Counted from the stretch's first letter, positions 22,012 through 30,560 are shown. The stretch: 33,793 bases of DNA from Clostridia bacterium (GCA_017547755.1 JAFYOX010000062.1:1-33793); one strand, 5' to 3'. The notes: generated from the letters alone by a model not told the origin. Numbers and translations are program-made.

Positions 22012-23490
22012 ATGAATAACGAAAACAAAACCATGAACAAGAAACTGAACAAAAAATATCTGAAGATCGGCTCGTTCAGCATGGTCATGACGGCGGTGGT
22101 TCTCGCGGCGGTCATTCTGCTGAATCTGTTCGTCTCCGAGATCCCGTCCACGTACACCAAGTACGACCTCTCGAGCCTGCAGCTCTACTCCATCAGTGAA
22201 GAGACCGAGAAGATCCTTGCCGGTGTGGAAGAGGATATCAACATCTACATCCTGACGCAGCGCGGCTATGAAGCGGCGAATACGGTGGAACTTCTCGACC
22301 GTTACGAAGCGCTGAACTCCCACATTACCGTCTCGACGGTCGACCCGATCGCAAATCCGAACTTTGTTGCGAACTACACGGAAAAATCTCTCAGCGACAA
22401 CTCCGTGATCGTGGAAAGCGCAAAGCGTTCGACGGCGATCGACTACAACGAGATCTATACCCGTCAGTATTCCGAAGAAGAACTTTACTACTACTATTAT
22501 TACGGTCAGATGCCGACCGGTACGCCCTATTTCAACGGGGAACTGCTGTTCACCACAGCGATCGACTACGTGACCCGCGATGACCTCCCGACGATGTACA
22601 GCCTGACCGGTCACGGCGAGACCACGCTCGGTGCGTCCTATCTTGAATACATTTCCAGCGAAAACGTGGCGACGGCGGAAATCAGCCTGCTGACCGTGGA
22701 CGCGATCCCGGCGGACTGCACGTCCATCCTCATCAACAATCCGACCTCCGACCTGTCCGTGACGGACGCGGATATGCTCAAGGCTTATCTGGATGAAGGC
22801 GGGAACATCATTCTCGTGACCGGCGCGGGCACGTACAGCGAAGCGGCGATGCCGAATCTCGCGGGACTGACCGCATACATGGGGATGGAATCCGTGGACG
22901 GCATCGTTGTGGAAACGAACCGCAACAACTACATGGGCTACCCGCACTACCTGCTCCCGAACATCAATACCACCGCCGCGGAAGGCCCGACGTCTCTGAT
23001 GTCTTCCTCGGACGCGTATCTGCTGATGAACGCGGCGCACGGGATCATCTCCGGCGGCTCCGCGAATGTGATCCCGCTTCTGGCGACGTCCTCCGATGCG
23101 TATGTCAAGGTCGACCTGACCTCCGATACGCTCGATAAGGCGGACGAAGATATTTCCGGCATGGTGTACGTCGGTGCGGCGGCGACCGGTGCGGCGAACG
23201 GTACCCGTTCGGATTCCTATAAGTTCGTGTGGTACTCTTCGCCGGCGATCTCCGACGAAAACGCGGATATGTACGTTTCCGGCGGCAACTCCGACCTGTT
23301 CATCTCCACCGTCAACTGGATGAGCGCGAACAAGACCAACCTCTCCATCATCGCAAAGCAGATGCAGGTGGAAGCCCTCACCGTGACCGAAGCGGACGTT
23401 GCTCTCTGGGTACCCATCATCATCTTTATCATCCCGATCGCGTTCCTCGTATGGGGCTTCGTGATCTGGTTCAAGAGAAGAAAGAAGTAA
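22012..23490 (+). CDS. GldG family extracytoplasmic ABC component
   Basis: A 492-residue protein with an N-terminal membrane anchor (about 23-43), a long extracytoplasmic GldG-type domain, and a C-terminal span (about 464-486) followed by a basic tail KRRKK. Family marks are the YDLSSLQLYSISEETEKIL segment, YSLTGHGET (conserved TGHGE), and IPADCTSILINNPTSDLS leading to an LxxYLDxGGNIILVTG strand. A run of six Tyr lies at EELYYYYYYG. GldG proteins are thought to work with the ABC permease at the cell surface; the exported or moved substrate is unknown. AAGGAG precedes the ATG. Confidence 0.9.
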   Translation: MNNENKTMNKKLNKKYLKIGSFSMVMTAVVLAAVILLNLFVSEIPSTYTKYDLSSLQLYSISEETEKILAGVEEDINIYILTQRGYEAANTVELLDRYEALNSHITVSTVDPIANPNFVANYTEKSLSDNSVIVESAKRSTAIDYNEIYTRQYSEEELYYYYYYGQMPTGTPYFNGELLFTTAIDYVTRDDLPTMYSLTGHGETTLGASYLEYISSENVATAEISLLTVDAIPADCTSILINNPTSDLSVTDADMLKAYLDEGGNIILVTGAGTYSEAAMPNLAGLTAYMGMESVDGIVVETNRNNYMGYPHYLLPNINTTAAEGPTSLMSSSDAYLLMNAAHGIISGGSANVIPLLATSSDAYVKVDLTSDTLDKADEDISGMVYVGAAATGAANGTRSDSYKFVWYSSPAISDENADMYVSGGNSDLFISTVNWMSANKTNLSIIAKQMQVEALTVTEADVALWVPIIIFIIPIAFLVWGFVIWFKRRKK

Positions 23491-23507
23491 TTTCCGGAGT
23501 CTGATTC

Positions 23508-24497
23508 ATGAACAAACGTAAAAAGAAGAATAAGTATATTCCTTTGATCGTCCTGCTCGTTCTCATTGTCGTGATGGCGGCAGCGTATACGATGCTTTCG
23601 TCCGCGAACGATCAGAAAGAAGCGGAACAGGCAGCGGCTGACGCGGCGGCGAATGCCGTGGAAATGATCGCCGAATACGACTACACCACGACGGTCGGGC
23701 TGATGTATCAGCGTGCCGGCTCCGATCCGGTGGAACTGAAAGTGGTGAACGGCGTATGGCAGATGGCGGACGACGAACATTTCCCAGTCAGCCAGACGGC
23801 GGTGGCATCGATGGCAAACGCGATCGCGTCCATCGGCATCAAAAACCATGTCACGGAAGGCGATCCGGCGGACTACGGTCTTGCGGAACCCGCGTATCTC
23901 ATTGAAGTGACCTACGACGGCGGCGTATCCCATCAGTACCGCATCGGCGACTACAACGCTTTCGGCGGCGGCGCGTACTACTTCATGATGGACGGTACGA
24001 TGTACACCATCCCGACCGGTCTGACGTCCTATTTCGACTACGGCCGAGACGATCTGCTTCAGCTTGACACCATGCCGACGGACATCGAGACGGACTACAT
24101 CAACTCGATCACCGTGACCGCGGACGGCACGGATAAGGTCATTGACGATGCCGACGGCATCGCGGCGCTGTTCGATCTCTTTGGTGATATCGCGCTGACG
24201 TCCTGTGCGGACTACTACACCGACGAAACCGAGCGTGCGGAAACGTACGGTCTCGACGGCAGTGACAAGATCACGATTTCGTACAAGCGTGCGGTAACTT
24301 CCACCGACGCAAACGGAAACCAGACGACGAACCGTCTCGATACGTCGTACACGTTCCTGTTCGGCGAAGCGGCGGACGGCGGTTATTACGGATCTCCGGA
24401 AAAATCCACGATCGCGTACCTCATCGGTGCGGAAACCGCGGATGCCATCGCGGAGTATCTGACCTACGAACCGGCTCCCGTTTCGGAAGAACCGTAA
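23508..24497 (+). CDS. DUF4340 domain-containing membrane-anchored protein
   Basis: A 329-residue protein with a basic N-terminus (MNKRKKKNKY), one membrane span (about 11-30) and an extracytoplasmic domain of the DUF4340 type. Features are the early strand pair ELKVVNGVWQMADDEHFPV, then DYGLAEPAYLIEVTYDGG and YRIGDYNAFGGGAYYFMMDG (the IGD/Y block), and a final FGEAADGGYYGSPEKST. This domain is regularly found as the last gene after GldG, and its function is not known. A CCGGAG ribosome site precedes the ATG, and a bidirectional terminator follows. Confidence 0.9.
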   Translation: MNKRKKKNKYIPLIVLLVLIVVMAAAYTMLSSANDQKEAEQAAADAAANAVEMIAEYDYTTTVGLMYQRAGSDPVELKVVNGVWQMADDEHFPVSQTAVASMANAIASIGIKNHVTEGDPADYGLAEPAYLIEVTYDGGVSHQYRIGDYNAFGGGAYYFMMDGTMYTIPTGLTSYFDYGRDDLLQLDTMPTDIETDYINSITVTADGTDKVIDDADGIAALFDLFGDIALTSCADYYTDETERAETYGLDGSDKITISYKRAVTSTDANGNQTTNRLDTSYTFLFGEAADGGYYGSPEKSTIAYLIGAETADAIAEYLTYEPAPVSEEP

Positions 24498-24503
24498 CCC
24501 TAT

Positions 24504-24546
24504 AAAAAACGAACACCGTACCGGTTTTCCGGTACGGTGTTTTTTG
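24504..24546. terminator. Bidirectional intrinsic terminator
   Basis: Stem ACACCGTACCGG/CCGGTACGGTGT (24513-24524 and 24529-24540) with a TTTT loop. Six T follow on plus, and six A precede it, so it serves the DUF4340 gene and the convergent solute-binding gene. Confidence 0.9.
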
Positions 24547-24565
24547 CTGTGATCGGGAGAAAAAC

Positions 24566-26074
24566 TCAACCTTCCAGACTGCTTATCCATCTTTCGACGG
24601 TCTTGTTGATGGCCTTCTGCTGACGGGCAACGGCGGAAGCGAACGTGCCGCTGTTGCTGTTGATCGCATCCGGGATCAGACCGAATACGTTGGCGAAGGA
24701 AGAGTTCATGATACGGCCGATGTCAAAGATCAGACTGCCGCGCACGATGTCGAATACCTGGGACTGGAGCTGGGAGTCGGTGGTATTGTACTTGACCTTG
24801 TAGGAGGTTTCGAAAATCGCGGGAATGACGTTGAGGAAGCCTTCGTACGCCATGTTTTCCATGATCGCCGCGCTCATCGCCGGGTCTTTTGCGGCCAGCG
24901 GGATGGACCAGAGAGAGTAGGCGTTGGAGGTGCAGACAACGTAATCTTCCTGCTGTTCGTCGATCTTCGGGAAGGGAACAAAGCCGATCTCAAATTCAAG
25001 GTCACGCAGTTCGGAGCTGATGATCGCCATCGGGAAGGCATAGAAGACGGAACGTCCTTCCTTGAACACGGTGGTATCGTCGATCGCGGCGATGAAGGAA
25101 GTGTCGGGCGAGTTGTGCATGAGGGATGCCCAGCGGTCGACCAGATTGACGGCGCGTTCGGAGATGTAGTTTTCGGAGACGCCGAGTTTGCCGGTCTCAT
25201 CGGCTTCCAGCGAAACAAAGCCGGAGCAGAGACCGATGGCCTGTACCTGAACGCCGTCGATGACAAAGCCGAACTGGTCCGCTTTTTCATCCTTCTTGCC
25301 GTTGGAGTTGAGGTCAACGTAAGTGCCGGAGCACATTTCATAGAACTTGTCGAACGTCCAGTCTCCGCTGATTACGAGTTCGTACGGGTCTTCCAGATTG
25401 TAGTCGGCAAGAAGCTTGCTGTTGAAGAAGATCCCCTGGCTGCGTCCGATGGAGCTGGGCGCGATGTCGCCGGTCGCAAAGAAGAGATTTCCCATAACCG
25501 TCGCTTTTTCGGTCAGGGCTTCACGCCACCACGGAGCGGAGAAATCGAAGTGTTCCTGATCGAGCATATTCTGGAACTGGAGCGAGTATGTCAGCGAGCC
25601 GATGTTGTTGCTGTGACCCGCGACGAAGTCGTACGCACCGTCGCCGGAAGTATTGGAGTTGCGGACGAGACCCATCCAGTTGCTGTCGCCGGAACGGCCG
25701 CCTTCTTCGAGGAAGGTGAGGGTGACGTTGAGATTTTCTTCGACCGCGAGATTGCGGGCAAAGATCGCGTCGTTGACGATTTCGCCGTTGAGTTCTTCGG
25801 TATCAAATTCTACGTCTTCATAGTGCTGCCAGCCGAGAACGGTGACGCCGGTACCCTGATAATCGAGACCTTCCGGCAGACCGAGCGGATATTCCTCTTC
25901 GGTTTCTTCGGGGACGATCTCTTCCGCGGCGGTACCCGCATCGGCGGAAACGGAGGCGGACGTGTCGGTCTTTTCGGTATTGTCGGTGCCTTCACTGCAC
26001 GCGGTCAGAAGGGAACCGGCGAGAAGGATGGCGGCAAGAAGCGCGGCCATCAGTTTTCTGGAATAGTGTTTCAT
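24566..26074 (-). CDS. Extracellular solute-binding lipoprotein 2
   Basis: A 502-residue secreted lipoprotein. The signal peptide ends in SLLTAC with the lipidated Cys at 26, then an acidic Ser/Thr/Glu linker to about residue 62. The mature domain shares landmarks with the other two binding proteins in this window: NGEIVNDAIFARN (96-108), APWW (180-183), an EF-hand-like loop DLNSNGKKDEKAD (254-266), and the late FPKIDEQQEDYVV segment. The start at 26074 follows AAAGGAG; 31 extra in-frame codons upstream are over the promoter and not coding. There is no permease or ATPase beside it; ligand unknown. It has its own perfect promoter and is convergent with the DUF4340 gene. Confidence 0.85.
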   Translation of the reverse strand: MKHYSRKLMAALLAAILLAGSLLTACSEGTDNTEKTDTSASVSADAGTAAEEIVPEETEEEYPLGLPEGLDYQGTGVTVLGWQHYEDVEFDTEELNGEIVNDAIFARNLAVEENLNVTLTFLEEGGRSGDSNWMGLVRNSNTSGDGAYDFVAGHSNNIGSLTYSLQFQNMLDQEHFDFSAPWWREALTEKATVMGNLFFATGDIAPSSIGRSQGIFFNSKLLADYNLEDPYELVISGDWTFDKFYEMCSGTYVDLNSNGKKDEKADQFGFVIDGVQVQAIGLCSGFVSLEADETGKLGVSENYISERAVNLVDRWASLMHNSPDTSFIAAIDDTTVFKEGRSVFYAFPMAIISSELRDLEFEIGFVPFPKIDEQQEDYVVCTSNAYSLWSIPLAAKDPAMSAAIMENMAYEGFLNVIPAIFETSYKVKYNTTDSQLQSQVFDIVRGSLIFDIGRIMNSSFANVFGLIPDAINSNSGTFASAVARQQKAINKTVERWISSLEG

Positions 26075-26113
26075 GATAGCTCCTTTTTGGGTTCTCATCG
26101 TAATATTTTCTAC

Positions 26114-26142
26114 ATTATACAGGAGCGGAATTTTTTTGTCAA
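26114..26142 (-). promoter_or_regulatory. Sigma-A promoter of solute-binding lipoprotein 2
   Basis: On the minus strand perfect -35 TTGACA (26137-26142) and perfect -10 TATAAT (26114-26119), 17 nt apart. The -35 directly abuts the T tract of the recD2 terminator. Confidence 0.9.
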
Positions 26143-26143
26143 C

Positions 26144-26179
26144 AAAAAGAACCTGCAATTTTTTCAAATCGGCAGGTTC
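26144..26179 (-). terminator. Intrinsic terminator of recD2
   Basis: On the minus strand an 8-bp stem GAACCTGC/GCAGGTTC (26172-26179 and 26149-26156) with an A/T-rich loop, followed by TTTTTG. It starts 20 nt past the recD2 stop. Confidence 0.8.
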
Positions 26180-26198
26180 CTGATTTTTTCTGAAAAAC

Positions 26199-28457
26199 TT
26201 ATTCCTGTAAAAAATGCTTCAGCATGGTGCAGCGGATCGTGTGGCGGTTGTTGGCGATCATCTGCTGGAGGACGGACGGTTTTCCGACGAGGATGACCAT
26301 TTTCGACGCACGCGTCACGGCGGTGTACAGCAGGTTCCGCGAGAGGAGCATCGGCGCGCAGGAGTACAGCGGCAGGATCACGACGGGATATTCGCTTCCC
26401 TGACTTTTGTGCACCGTGATGGCGTAGGCATGATCCACTTCTTCCAGCTGGGCGGCGTCGAGCACGCAGATGCGTTCATCGAACGCGACGGTCACGAGGT
26501 TGTCCTCGCGGTCAATGTCCGTCACAACGCCGATATCGCCGTTGTAGACCCCCACGCCGGTCTTGCCGTCGTCGGTCTCCCATTCGATTTCGTAATTGTT
26601 CTTCGTCTGCATGACACGGTCCCCGACGCGGAAGATCACGTCGCGGGATTTTCTTTCGGCTTTGCCCGGTGCGCGCGGATTCAGGGCTTCCTGCAGACCC
26701 GCGTTGAGGATATCCGTTCCCGACAGCCCTTTTCTGGAAGGCGTCAGTACCTGGATCTTTGAGACGATGTCCGCGCCGTACGAGCGCGGCAGGCGGTTCT
26801 GCACAAGGTCGATCACCGTTGCGGAGATGGCTTCCTCGCTTTCGCGGCGGAGGTAGAAGAAATCCGCGTCGGTGCGCGAGGTATCGGGCAGTTCGCCCGC
26901 ATTGATGCGGTGCGCGTTCGTGATGATCAGGCTCTGTTCGGACTGACGGAAGATTTCGGTCAGCCGGATGACGGGGAACGCTCCCGATTCGATGAGGTCG
27001 CCGAGGACGTTTCCGGCACCGACGGACGGAAGCTGGTCGCTGTCCCCGATGAGGATCAGTCTGGCGCCGTTTTTGATCGCTTTCAGAAGGGCTTCCATGA
27101 GCTGTACGTCGATCATGGACGCTTCGTCGATGATGATGACGTCCGCGTCAAGGGTATTGTTTTCGTCGCGGAGGAACTTCGAGCCGTTTTCGTCGGAGAA
27201 GTCCATTTCCAGCAGACGGTGGATGGTCTTTGCTTCGTGGGAGGTCGCTTCGCTCATCCGCTTGGCGGCGCGTCCGGTCGGTGCGGCGAGGGAGATTTCA
27301 TAGTCAAGGGATCCGAAAATCGAGATCAGCCCTTTGATAATGGTGGTTTTCCCGGTACCGGGACCGCCGGTCAGGATCATGACGCCGTCCGCCAATGCCT
27401 GCGAGAGCGCTTTTTTCTGCATGACGGCGTAGGTGATGCCGCTTTTTGCTTCGGAGGATTCGATCATGCGCATACTGTCACGGGCGTTCATTTTCGGACA
27501 GCGCTCGTGGATCTGCCGGAGCTTTTTCGCAATATAGGTCTCCGCGCGGTACATATAGGGATCGAACAGATAACGCGTTCCGCCGACGTCCAGAGGCACG
27601 AGAGACAGCTTCAGCACCGCTTTTTCGATACATTCCGCGACTTTTTCGGCGTAGTTCGTGTCACCGCCGAAGAGAAGATCCACGGCGCACCGCAGAAGTT
27701 CGCTGTCGGGGATGCACGTGTGACCCGAACGGACGGCTTCCTGACGCAGAACGTACACGAGACCGTGCATGATACGGTCGTCGGAATCGGAGGCGAGCCC
27801 CATTCCCATGGCGATCCGGTCGGCACGGCTGAAGCTGATGCCGCGGAAGTCCTCGCACAGCCGGTAGGGATTGTTCCGGATCCGGTCGACGGCGGCGCCT
27901 CCCCATTTCTGGTAGATCTTCATGGCGGTCTGCGGCGTGAAATAATCACGGCAGAACATCATGACCGAGCGTGCGCCGGACATGGATTTGAAGCTTTCGG
28001 TGATGGTTTCGGCTTTCTTTTTTGTGATTCCGGGGATCTCGCTGAGCCATTCGGGGTGATTTTCGATGACGGAAAAGGTGTCCGTACCGAACTGTTCAAC
28101 GAGTTTCTGTGCGGTTTTCGGACCGATGCCCTTGATGTTGCCGCCCGAGAGGTAGCGGAGAATGTCGCTTTCCTCGGCGGGAAGGGTCTTTTCATAGGAA
28201 TCGGCTTTGAACTGCCGGCCATAGACCGGATGATTCGTCCAGGTTCCGTGTGCGGTGATTTTGTCACCTTCGGCGAGGTAGGGAATGATGCCGACGACGG
28301 TCACGGGCTCTCCGGCGGAGTCTTCGATTTCACACACGGTGTAGCCGGATTCCTCGCTTTGGTAGATGATGGAATCGACGATGCCGGAGACGGAATCCTC
28401 CGGTTCGGCGGATGCGGCGGATGACAGGATGGGTTCCTGCGGATAAAAATTATTCAA
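26199..28457 (-). CDS. recD2: ATP-dependent 5'-3' DNA helicase RecD2 (RecD-like, YrrC)
   Basis: A 752-residue SF1B helicase of the RecD2 type, which occurs without RecBC and is linked to DNA repair and fork processing. An OB-like N-terminus (GIVDSIIYQSEESGYTVCEIE) is followed by helix-hairpin-helix repeats (GGNIKGIGPKTAQKLVEQFG, WLSEIPGITKKKAE). Helicase motifs: I GGPGTGKT (364-371), Ia LAAPTGRAAKR, II IIIDEASMID, III ILIGDSDQLPSVGAGN, IV TEIFRQ, V AYAITVHKSQGSEYP, VI LYTAVTRASK. Length is normal. The start codon is TTG at 28457, backed by CGGAG about 10 nt upstream and the promoter. Expressed alone, divergently from solute-binding protein 3. Confidence 0.95.
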   Translation of the reverse strand: MNNFYPQEPILSSAASAEPEDSVSGIVDSIIYQSEESGYTVCEIEDSAGEPVTVVGIIPYLAEGDKITAHGTWTNHPVYGRQFKADSYEKTLPAEESDILRYLSGGNIKGIGPKTAQKLVEQFGTDTFSVIENHPEWLSEIPGITKKKAETITESFKSMSGARSVMMFCRDYFTPQTAMKIYQKWGGAAVDRIRNNPYRLCEDFRGISFSRADRIAMGMGLASDSDDRIMHGLVYVLRQEAVRSGHTCIPDSELLRCAVDLLFGGDTNYAEKVAECIEKAVLKLSLVPLDVGGTRYLFDPYMYRAETYIAKKLRQIHERCPKMNARDSMRMIESSEAKSGITYAVMQKKALSQALADGVMILTGGPGTGKTTIIKGLISIFGSLDYEISLAAPTGRAAKRMSEATSHEAKTIHRLLEMDFSDENGSKFLRDENNTLDADVIIIDEASMIDVQLMEALLKAIKNGARLILIGDSDQLPSVGAGNVLGDLIESGAFPVIRLTEIFRQSEQSLIITNAHRINAGELPDTSRTDADFFYLRRESEEAISATVIDLVQNRLPRSYGADIVSKIQVLTPSRKGLSGTDILNAGLQEALNPRAPGKAERKSRDVIFRVGDRVMQTKNNYEIEWETDDGKTGVGVYNGDIGVVTDIDREDNLVTVAFDERICVLDAAQLEEVDHAYAITVHKSQGSEYPVVILPLYSCAPMLLSRNLLYTAVTRASKMVILVGKPSVLQQMIANNRHTIRCTMLKHFLQE

Positions 28458-28503
28458 CGGTATGTTCTCCGTGGGATTTTTGGATACAGATTCTTACAAT
28501 CAT

Positions 28504-28532
28504 ATTATACCCGGTCGGGCATGGTTTGTCAA
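28504..28532 (-). promoter_or_regulatory. Sigma-A promoter of recD2
   Basis: On the minus strand perfect -35 TTGACA (28527-28532) and perfect -10 TATAAT (28504-28509), 17 nt apart; leader about 40 nt. Confidence 0.85.
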
Positions 28533-28586
28533 CGAAAAAAGGAGTGTGGGCAAATCGCCGGAATTTGGTGTTTTTGTGAAACACGA

Positions 28587-28615
28587 TTGACAAGCCGATG
28601 GAGGTGTGTTATAAT
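28587..28615 (+). promoter_or_regulatory. Sigma-A promoter of solute-binding lipoprotein 3
   Basis: Perfect -35 TTGACA (28587-28592) and perfect -10 TATAAT (28610-28615), 17 nt apart. It is divergent from the recD2 promoter, with the -35 boxes 54 nt apart. Transcription should begin near 28622. Confidence 0.9.
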
Positions 28616-28625
28616 GCCTTTAGCG

Positions 28626-28672
28626 AATCCGTACAATTTCGCATGGATTTATTGCGGAAAACTGTACGGATT
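28626..28672 (+). other. 5'-terminal stem-loop in the mRNA of solute-binding lipoprotein 3
   Basis: A perfect 10-bp outer stem (AATCCGTACA 28626-28635 with TGTACGGATT 28663-28672) and an inner 7-bp stem with one bulge (TTTCGCA with TGCGGAAA) close on a 9-nt loop. It begins about 4 nt after the predicted start site. No T tract follows, so it is not a plain terminator. A 5' mRNA stabiliser or ligand/protein-binding leader is possible. Confidence 0.65.
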
Positions 28673-28743
28673 TCTGATGTGCGTTAAATATTGCAGTTTC
28701 AAGCAAACGATTCTATGATTCAACATACGAAAGGAAACAGATC

Positions 28744-30258
28744 ATGAAGAAACAGAGACTGATCTCCCTGCTGCTGGCGCTGACAATGCTCGCGTCTTCG
28801 GCAGCCCTGTTGTCCTGCTCGAGCGGAACGGAAAACGCGGACGATGCGGCAGCAGTAAACACCGATGCTCCCTCGGCCGGTGAAGAAGTTGTAGCGGAAA
28901 CCGAACCGCAGAAGGACTCGCTGGAAGCGCGTATGGACGTATCCGACGAACTCCCGGACAAGAAGTTTGACGGACGCACGTTTGCGATCATCGGTGACGA
29001 CGCGTGCACCGACCACTATCTCTCCGAAGAACTGAGCGGCGAACCGGTCAACGACGCGGTATTCGAACGCAATACGGAAATCTGCGAACGCTTTGATGTT
29101 ACCCTTGACGCGGTCGTCTATCCGGAAGCGAACATTACCGGTGCGGCGAAGAACTCCGTAGCGGCAGCGGATGACGCATACCAGCTCGTAGCGTGCCACA
29201 TCATTTATCTCGGTATGTCTGCGACCGGCGACTATATGTACAACTGGTACGACCTTCCGAGCGTAAACTTTGATCAGCCGTGGTGGTCCGACAGTACCGT
29301 GACCGACCTGAAGTACAAGGACAAGGCGTTCATTGCGATCGGTGACTTCGCTCTGTCCGCGCTGGGCTCCACCTACTGTATGTTCTACAACAAGATGCTT
29401 GCAGAAAACTACGGTCTGCCGGATATGTATGAACTGGTAGCGGAAGGCGCATGGACGATCGACAAGCAGTACGAATTCAGCAATGGCGTTTATATTGACA
29501 CCAACGGTGACGGACAGCGTGACGCAAACGATACCTACGCACTTACCACGGACTGCAAGAGTAATGCAAACGCATACCTCTGGGCATTCGGCAAGAAGAT
29601 TGCAACCCAGCAGGCAGACTGCACCTATGTTCTCGACTACTACGATGAAAAGCTCGTATCTCTTGTAGAAAAGCTGTACAACCTCTACTACGAAACCGAC
29701 TATGTATACTTCAATACGAACGACCACGGTATCGGTCAGGTCGTATTCCCGCTTGGCAACACCCTCTTCACCAACGGTCAGATCGGCTGGGCGAACGGTG
29801 CTCTCCGCGACGTGGAATTTGACTACGGTATCATCCCCTACCCGAAGTGGGACGAACAGCAGGCAGACTACTACACCAGCGTTGACGGCGGTCACGAAGG
29901 TCTCGCAATTCTGAAGACCATCCAGGATCCCGAATTCGTAGGTATCATCTCCGAAGCGCTCAACGCAGAAAGCTGGAAGCGCGTTGTTCCCGCTTACTAC
30001 GACGTCTCCCTCAAGTTCAAGGGTGCGCGTGACGAACAGTCCATCGAAATGCTCGACCGCATCGTCAACTCCCGTATCTTCGACTTCGGTTACGTATACG
30101 GCGGCTGGGGCTGCGTATTCTGGATCCAGTACCTCCTCGAAGGTGCTTCCAAGGACATCACCTCCTACTACGAAAAGAACTTCAAGCCCTACAACAAGAC
30201 CATGGAAAAGGTATTCGAAGCATTCGACGAATACACCACGGCTGCCGGCACTCCGTAA
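28744..30258 (+). CDS. Extracellular solute-binding lipoprotein 3
   Basis: A 504-residue secreted lipoprotein. The signal peptide ends in ALLSC with lipidated Cys25, then an acidic linker to about residue 70. Shared landmarks with the two other copies are SGEPVNDAVFERN (98-110), QPWW (178-181), an EF-hand-like loop DTNGDGQRDAND (252-263) and YGIIPYPKWDEQQADYY. Aromatic residues are abundant, as expected for carbohydrate contact. The ATG follows GAAAGGA and a 120-nt leader with a 5'-terminal stem-loop. No transporter genes lie nearby, so its permease must be encoded elsewhere. It is convergent with metK across a composite repeat. Confidence 0.87.
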   Translation: MKKQRLISLLLALTMLASSAALLSCSSGTENADDAAAVNTDAPSAGEEVVAETEPQKDSLEARMDVSDELPDKKFDGRTFAIIGDDACTDHYLSEELSGEPVNDAVFERNTEICERFDVTLDAVVYPEANITGAAKNSVAAADDAYQLVACHIIYLGMSATGDYMYNWYDLPSVNFDQPWWSDSTVTDLKYKDKAFIAIGDFALSALGSTYCMFYNKMLAENYGLPDMYELVAEGAWTIDKQYEFSNGVYIDTNGDGQRDANDTYALTTDCKSNANAYLWAFGKKIATQQADCTYVLDYYDEKLVSLVEKLYNLYYETDYVYFNTNDHGIGQVVFPLGNTLFTNGQIGWANGALRDVEFDYGIIPYPKWDEQQADYYTSVDGGHEGLAILKTIQDPEFVGIISEALNAESWKRVVPAYYDVSLKFKGARDEQSIEMLDRIVNSRIFDFGYVYGGWGCVFWIQYLLEGASKDITSYYEKNFKPYNKTMEKVFEAFDEYTTAAGTP

Positions 30259-30295
30259 GTTCTGTCAAATCAAATATTGTTTTGCTGGATTTTTT

Positions 30296-30524
30296 GAGGG
30301 AAACCTTTTCAGAGGAAAGGTTTCCCTCAAACTCCCTTCCAAACCTCTTTGATCTGTTACAGTGATTTTGACTGTGCAGATTTTTTCTTTTGAAAAAAAC
30401 CTTCCAACCTCAAATCTGCACAGACACAGCGATCTGTAACAGCCCAAAGAGGTTTGGAAGGGATTTTCTGCGACTTTCGCAGAAAGCTTCCGAGGGGAAC
30501 CTTTCCTCTGAAAAGGTTCCCCTC
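30296..30524. repeat. Composite inverted-repeat element between SBP3 and metK
   Basis: Nested inverted repeats. Outer palindromes: 30296-30328 (GAGGGAAACCTT and complement) and 30492-30524 (GAGGGGAACCTT type). Next, 29-nt arms 30334-30362 and 30434-30462 are inverted repeats with 27 matches. Inner boxes CTGTGCAGATTT (30372-30383) and AAATCTGCACAG (30412-30423) are perfect 12-nt inverted repeats. An extra hairpin TTTCTGCGA/TCGCAGAAA is inserted at 30465-30485 on the right arm only. The head-to-head arrangement is the same as at 5202-5422. It lies at the convergent ends of SBP3 and metK, where no ordinary terminator is seen, so the palindromes may provide 3' ends. Confidence 0.8.
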
Positions 30525-30560
30525 AGGAATCTGCACAAACAAAATTTGATAGAAAGAAAC

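Noticed and set aside
21082-23040. 652-codon open frame on the minus strand opposite the permease and GldG genes
   Set aside because: Rich in His, Arg and Gln as expected for antisense of GC-rich coding DNA; the plus-strand operon is unambiguous.
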